DNA of 64,000 nt, taken from assembly GCA_948567375.1 (NCBI GenBank), contig OX419755.1, forward strand, positions 1,865,001-1,929,000, written 5' to 3'. The position numbers were made by a program, and so were the translations under genes. The stretch comes from Lunularia cruciata. Its lineage: Eukaryota; Streptophyta; Marchantiopsida; Lunulariales; Lunulariaceae. Below the pieces are notes generated by a model. The model had not been told where the DNA came from. It was given only the letters and a program-made list of their open reading frames with translations, and made no database searches. Below, piece by piece: positions 58,331 through 64,000 of this stretch (positions are counted from its first letter, which is position 1; each line of letters opens with the position of its first letter).

Positions 58331-59500
58331 TGGTCAACCAATTCATGTAATTATGAGTACCAAACAAGTCCAAGACCTCACTCTCAATAAGCATGGGAAG
58401 TTAGAAAACTCATGAGTGTAGATAAAATAGCTCTAAGCTATCTTACAAGGTTCACTTGCTATACCATCAGCCTCTCTTACCGTTTGAGACCTGCACCAAA
58501 CATCCTAAATACTATCTATAGTGAGTTATGCTGGTTGCTAATGACCATCATAAGCACGCTATAAAACCACTTTGGGTAAGAGGTTCATATACCAAAGATA
58601 TAGATGATGGGCCCAAGATCCAACTTAAGCCAGATCCAATAACACAATAGGTCTAATCCAAGACCATTGTCATCTTGTAATTTACTTAGTAAGTGAAATA
58701 CTAATTCAATATTGTTTATCTATGTAGTGTTGTAGTATATTATGCAAGGGATCCTATGTTTTGTCAATTATCATGTGAAAAATATATGTACATTCAAACA
58801 ATTGGTTGCATGGATTATGTTCTTATCCTCATCCACAAATCTGATGTATATAGGAGATTAAAACTTGGTAGAGATTTGGGTTTTCTAGTATTGAGTGGTA
58901 GCAAAGTGTGGAAGTAAAGTATGTGAGCTAGATTGTTTGAGTGGCAAGTTTGATTGAGAGATGTTCCATGCTACTAATCTACCTCTCCCAAATCCGTTTC
59001 TCATTAGGCTTCAACTTATGTACCATGATTAATTTTGTACATGGATGGTAGGCCAATTTCATTTTTGGATATGGATTGTAGCTCATTTTGGTCTTGCAAC
59101 CATAGTATTGTGAATTCAGATAATATTATGCTCTTTATGCTTACTTATGAGTAAGTTTTGGATTTAACCATTTGTATCCTTTTGTAGAAGAAGAGTGTCT
59201 AAAAATCTTGCTCAAGAATTTGGAGGTGGATTTTGGAGGTCCATATGTTAGAAAGAGGAGTTTACAAGTGTCCAAAGTGCAAAGAATTTTGTCTTGTCTC
59301 CCACCATGTTGAGTGTAGGTGTTGGATGCTTAGAAGAGTTTCAAAGGGCTATATGAGAAGACAAGACTACTATTAGAGAGAAGAGCAATAGGCTTGTACC
59401 CTCTTTTTTCTTCAAAATTTGCTTTGTTGATCAAATCATACTTAACTGCTAGGGAAAGACCATGGAGATCAATATTTACTTGGGGAATACCCCTAAAAGA
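58331..59500. other. Stretch without recognised genes
   Basis: No domain or delimitable repeat is seen. It may contain flanks of the neighbouring retroelements. Confidence 0.35.
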
Positions 59501-62500
59501 AGGTGGCACTTGTAAGTGTGTCTTAGAAGTTATGATGAGTAGCACTTGGAGGAATGTATGATGATTCTGAGTGCTTGTAGGACAATAAGCACTTGGAGTG
59601 CTTACCATTCAAGCTCTTACAGGCCCGAGTGCCAAGTACTCCATTAGCACTTGTATTTAAGTGCCATTGCAATTTGAATGCAAAGCCAAATCAGCTAGGA
59701 ATTTCTACCAAGGGCCGTTACACTCAAGACAACCATTAGCACTTGGCAGGCAAGCTTGGCATGTAGGAAGTGAGTGGAGGAAATTTTTTCACACTTGGGA
59801 AAGTAACACTTGACCAAAGGTGCTATGTAGATGTGGACCTTTGCATGTGCAGAGGTAAGTACCCACCTGCTCCTTAACCACCAAAGGGTTGAACAATGAC
59901 CTAGAATCTAGATTATAAATTGAGGAGTTTGGCTAGCAACTGCATATTTGAAGATTAATTTGCATGCATTATTGAGTGCTTAGCCCTTGCACTTTGCCTA
60001 GAACTATGAGAGACCTTTGGCATTTGTTTAGTGAGGTATCACTCAAAGTGATTCTTAGCACTCAAAGTGAAGTAGAGTAGTCAAAGTAGAACCAACTATG
60101 GTTTGCTCTTCACTTTTATTGATGAGAATCATAGTATCTATACCAAGAATGTATAGAAAGATTCTAGAGGCCATACTTAGGTATCATGCAATAAACAAAT
60201 GGGCCATTCATTATAGATATATAGGAATCCAAATTAAACACTTGGGGTTCTTGCTCAAGAAGTCAAAATTGACTAACTTCACCATGATCCACAAGATGAG
60301 GAGGAAGAAAGAGGAGAAACTAGGAGGAATGAGAGATGAAATCTAAAGTTGGACAAAGGCACATTGGTGAATGATACTCAGTGTGGATGTTACATTTTAA
60401 GAGCAATAACCTTGGACTTGAAAAACCTAGTTAAGGAAATGACATCCAAGATCAAGGCTACCTTCAACAATAAGAGGTCAAAGAATAATGGGTGGAGGGT
60501 AGTTAGTTACAAAGATTATGCATAAAGAGGCATAGTAGAGGTAATTATGAGAATTTTCAAACCCAAACAAACCACTTCCTTGAAAAATGGCCAGCTTGTG
60601 TTTTTCAGTTACATGTACTCAAGCAAGTCAATAAATTGGGCACAAATGTTTAATTGACAAGCGAAGATCCTACACCAAGATTTTGAGGAAGAAAAAGGTG
60701 CTTCCTACCTTGCTCCATTTGCTATACACTATTACATATGGACCAACCTCCTAACCAAAGAGGAAAGGAAGAGGTTTCCCACCTACTTTTATCCTACAAG
60801 TTATTTTGATGACCAACCTGAAGGACAAACATTAATCATCAAATACAAAGGGACGGATGCTGAACTTGGCAAAACAGGCCTTTTTGTACCTCTAGATGAA
60901 GAGCTAGCAGTAACTAAAATTTCCAAGAGCAAGAAAATCATCCCAAAGAAGCAACCTTCCTCAACCAAGAAGCCACAAGCCAACACTCAAGTATTTGAGA
61001 TATCTTTAGAAGAAGAAGTTGAGGATACAAAAAATGGTGAAGACAAGGAAGAAGAACAAGGGTTCTTTATCATGCAAGCATTGTATTTGACATTAAACAA
61101 GGGAGAAGAAGAAGAGGCTTGGGAGGATGTGCAATCTGTTCCAAATTTGAAGGACCCAAGGAACAAAGGAATCTCCTATAGTACATGAGGAGAACATGCA
61201 AGAGGAGGCTATCATGCTGGAATAAATGCTTTTGAATCCCATTAGAGAAGAAAAATACAAAAGAATTCAAGATCAAGCCAAGTGCTTGAATGCCCAAGAA
61301 CTTTGGCCTAAAGTTCAAAATGAGGCCAAAGTCTTATAGCCAAGAGATGACCAAATTACAAATCATGTCAACAAGGCATATGTCTACATTGATATTGATA
61401 TACCAGATCTTGCACTAGGGGTATAGACAACACTTAGAGTGGGATCAACCTCTTTAGTACCAATGCTAGTTTGAGAAGTGCTAGTTCTATGATACACTCA
61501 GTAGGAGTAGCCCTACAATTGAAGGATTCTTGCTACCCTAGTACCAAGCCAAATGTCTTGACATTGTGGACTACACCACATTGGTCCATAACATGCATAA
61601 AAAAGTCTACACACAAAAGGCCAGAGAAGACTTGGTCAAGGAGGAGGAAACAAAAGCCAAAGAATTATACAAAGAAGAGGTAACCAAGGTAGGTGCTTGC
61701 TATAGGAGAACCAAGAACTCAAGGAAAGTAATACCAAAACCTTGGTGAACAAGCATGACCACCAAGTCAAGGAGACCCAAAAAGTGGAAGATGAGTTGGC
61801 GGCACTCCAATTTGAGCATGTATAACAAAAGAAGGATGCCAATATCCAATCTTTTGGCAAATGCCAAGAGTTGGAGAACACTTGGAGTGGATTGAAGGAA
61901 GACTATGATCAAGTTGTCATCTAACAATTGCAAATCCATGAATATTGACAAGAGATGGCACTACAACTAGATCACTTAATACAAGAGTTGGAAAAAGAGA
62001 GGTCTAAGCAAAGAGATAGAAGAGGATTGGCTCAAGCTAAGTCATCAGATGGAGGAGGCATGGAACTTCTTTGTTGAGAAGCTGAAAGAAGGAAGACAAC
62101 TTTGAGCACTACAAATGAAGCACCATGAACTCAAGTTCAAGGTTGAGAAATTAGAGAATCAACTTTATGAGGAGGAGAGAATGAACTTGTAATCCTTGCA
62201 GTTAAGAGAGCACACTAACAAGCAATTTGAGAAAACCTACCAAACTTATTGTTAGAAATAGCTAGGTATCAAGCTCAAACAAATCAGTTAATTAGGTACT
62301 TTAGAGGTGAGCGTAGTCCAATACTCCCAAAAATCTAAGCCAAAGGCACTCCTCCAAAGAAAAGCCCTTCAGAAACACTAGCACTCTACTAGGTCTAGTC
62401 TATACCTAGAGTCATATAGTAGATGGTACTCAAAATTGTTTACATGCTTCATGAGTAGTGCACTCTAAGTTGTTCATGACTTTAGAGTTGTAGGTCCAAA

Positions 62501-63300
62501 TTTTGTAGTATAAAATTAGATTTGAGGAAGAATTAACACCTTCCTTGACACCTATTAAGTGCTCAATCAACTTACAAATGATTAGGATAAGATAGGATTA
62601 CGATATTAAGCAAGTGATCTACAATATAGATTAGGATTTTTAGGAGTTCCAATTAGGCTCTTCATCCCTTTGGCTCAAAGCCACATAGATACTTAAGGCT
62701 GAGGACCAAAGGCACTCATGTTCATTTTTTCATACTTCATTGACACGTAGAGAGTGCTCAAAATCCTTTGCAAGTTTTATAACTTTCCATTTTATGTGTT
62801 GTCAAGGTATCTAAGCAAATGTAGAGATGAAGAATTTCACAATAAGATATCAAGTGCTAAGTAACAAGTAGGTACTTGCCATTGATCAAGGTGTACACTA
62901 TAGGGTCTGAAGGAGTGAACCTATACAAAGAGTGGATGTGCAATACCACAGAATTGAAAAACTCAATATTTGGCCAACATGAAGTGAATCATGTAAGTTT
63001 TGCCTTTTGGGAAGGAACACATTTGCAATAATGATGACTTTAGTACGGAATGGCTCTTGAAGTGAAGCAATCCATCACCTTCCAGAGAAACCATGATTAG
63101 AACTTAGAGTAAAAGTGATTCTTTTTGTTTTCTTTTTCTTGTAGTGTGCCACAATGAGTGACATTGTCCTCTTTTGACACTGGTTACTACCCAAGAGATT
63201 AAACAAGAAAAATAAGAAAAATTGTGACAATTTGCTTCACTCTTAGTCATTTCCAACATGTATTCTTGTGGGAACCATTTATTCTTATTGATTATACTAT
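59500..63300 (+). mobile_element. Unnamed gag-like repeat family, copy C (best preserved)
   Basis: After a region dense in AGCACTTG/CAAGTGCT motifs (59530-59830), plus-strand frames encode MYRKILEAILRYHAINKWAI (60139-60200) and GFLLKKSKLTNFTMIHKM. A 60670-61180 frame reads YLAPFAIHYYIWTNLLTKEE, then a Lys/Pro-rich and an acidic block (ISLEEEVEDTKNGEDKEEEQ). Coiled-coil-like pieces follow at 61620-62200 (MEEAWNFFVEKLKEGRQL). The 3' noncoding end has GTGACATTGTCCTC and CTACCCAAGAGATTAAACAA, shared with copies A and B. No RT, RNase H or integrase is seen. A gag-only LTR derivative is the likeliest explanation; ends are approximate. Confidence 0.45.
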
Positions 63301-63663
63301 AAGTACATTAATATTGGGTTATCACAAGGCTAAAATGTGAATACAAAAGAATTGAGATTTGGATGCCCAAGATATGATTACATATGCACAACATTGGACT
63401 TATTCATGACTGCTCATTATTGCAATTTGCTATCTAGATTATGGTGTGTCTTCATTATCTTAACTTCTCCTTCTCATGTTTTGGTAGTACCCTCATATCA
63501 TGCAATAGCATGGTAGCCTCAAAATAGAGCTATTTTAATTCTACAAGTTATGGGCTCATATTAACTTCAAATAGTGTAACACTCCTAAATTGTATGTATG
63601 CACACCATCTAAAACCTGCAAACACACATGATCATATTCTCTTTTTTTTGAAACAAAATCACC

Positions 63664-64000
63664 ATGGTTGAGCAAGCCTCAATGCCTTTGAATCTCTACC
63701 ATATTGATCCCCTTCCTAGTGCCAAAAATTGGTCCATATGTAAATATTGCTCTAAACTTATCCTCCGCACCCAAGGCATATGAGATATCACCTCAAGAAC
63801 TTCAAAGCACCCAAAAGAAGGGAGACTTTAAGTAGATGGTTACCACATTGTGTTACATGCTACCAAACTAGCTACTTGGGAGAAGGAGGATGGCAAGGCA
63901 TGAGCATAAATTGGATTGATAGTGTCACCAACAATAGCACTCTAGCACCAACAATAGCACAACTTGATGACCTGCAAGATACCCACAAAAATATGGCACA
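63664..64000 (+). pseudogene. Ty1/copia gag, N-terminal part, decayed and cut by the window edge
   Basis: Starts ATG GTT GAG with LYHIDPLPSAKNWSICKYCS and continues LILRTQGI-stop-DITS, later ATKLATWEKEDGKA-stop. This matches the N-terminal gag of plant copia elements (pattern N-W-x-x-W-K...L-W-x-I...W...D-x-K-A). Stops at the first and third breaks (TGA) stand where the family usually has Trp or a similar residue. Downstream sequence is outside the window. Confidence 0.6.

Noticed and set aside
1..64000. CRISPR arrays, operons, phage or prokaryotic systems
   Set aside because: No regularly spaced repeats, dense gene packing or such genes are seen; composition and elements are those of a plant nuclear genome.

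Overview
The window looks like nuclear DNA of a land plant, most likely a seed-free one (moss, liverwort, hornwort, lycophyte or fern). That placement rests on remembered resemblance of the LINE and Ty3 proteins to elements of such plants, on two intronless F-box genes of plant type, and on plant telomere-like TTTAGGG motifs; it is inference and no search was run. Nothing bacterial or organellar is visible: no operons, rRNA, tRNA or CRISPR.

Only two confident host genes are seen, a paralogous pair of F-box/propeller proteins (22816-24366 and 37816-39339, both +), each in a stretch that looks less AT-rich than its surroundings. They probably act as substrate adaptors of SCF ubiquitin ligases. 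Everything else is transposon debris at various stages of decay.

Layout. 1-3478: AT-rich remnants, a possible copia LTR edge, a telomere-like patch and a 54-bp tandem duplication. 3479-5620: a complete-length pogo/Tigger-type DNA transposon with terminal inverted repeats, TA target duplication and one long transposase frame broken by three stops. 6821-7740: a TA-flanked non-autonomous element. 8.7-19.4 kb: AT-rich; copy A of an unnamed repeat family (12.7-14.8 kb) and a PIF/Harbinger transposase relic (17.2-18.1 kb, minus). 19.4-25.6 kb: first F-box island. 26.2-33.6 kb: LINE remnants, a degenerate minisatellite and two LTR-like fragments in opposite orientation. 35.4-41.3 kb: second F-box island. 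41.3-45.4 kb: a LINE tail with an (AT)n tract and copy B of the unnamed family. 49522-54794: a decayed Ty3/gypsy element (+) with both LTRs. 54795-58330: a second Ty3 fragment (minus). 59.5-63.3 kb: copy C of the unnamed family. 63664-64000: start of a decayed Ty1/copia gag.

The most interesting structure is a family of about fifteen short insertions spread from 5.6 to 42 kb. They share the 3' tail of a LINE whose reverse transcriptase and C-terminal domain lie at 26.2-33.1 kb. The tail carries two short hairpins; most substitutions in one hairpin keep base pairing, several copies are 5'-truncated at or in the hairpins, and some carry target-site duplications. Two independent insertions are only 42 bp long. 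Other points are a PCNA-binding (PIP-box) motif at the end of the pogo transposase and several near-perfect palindromes, one of which replaces the first catalytic motif of the Harbinger relic.
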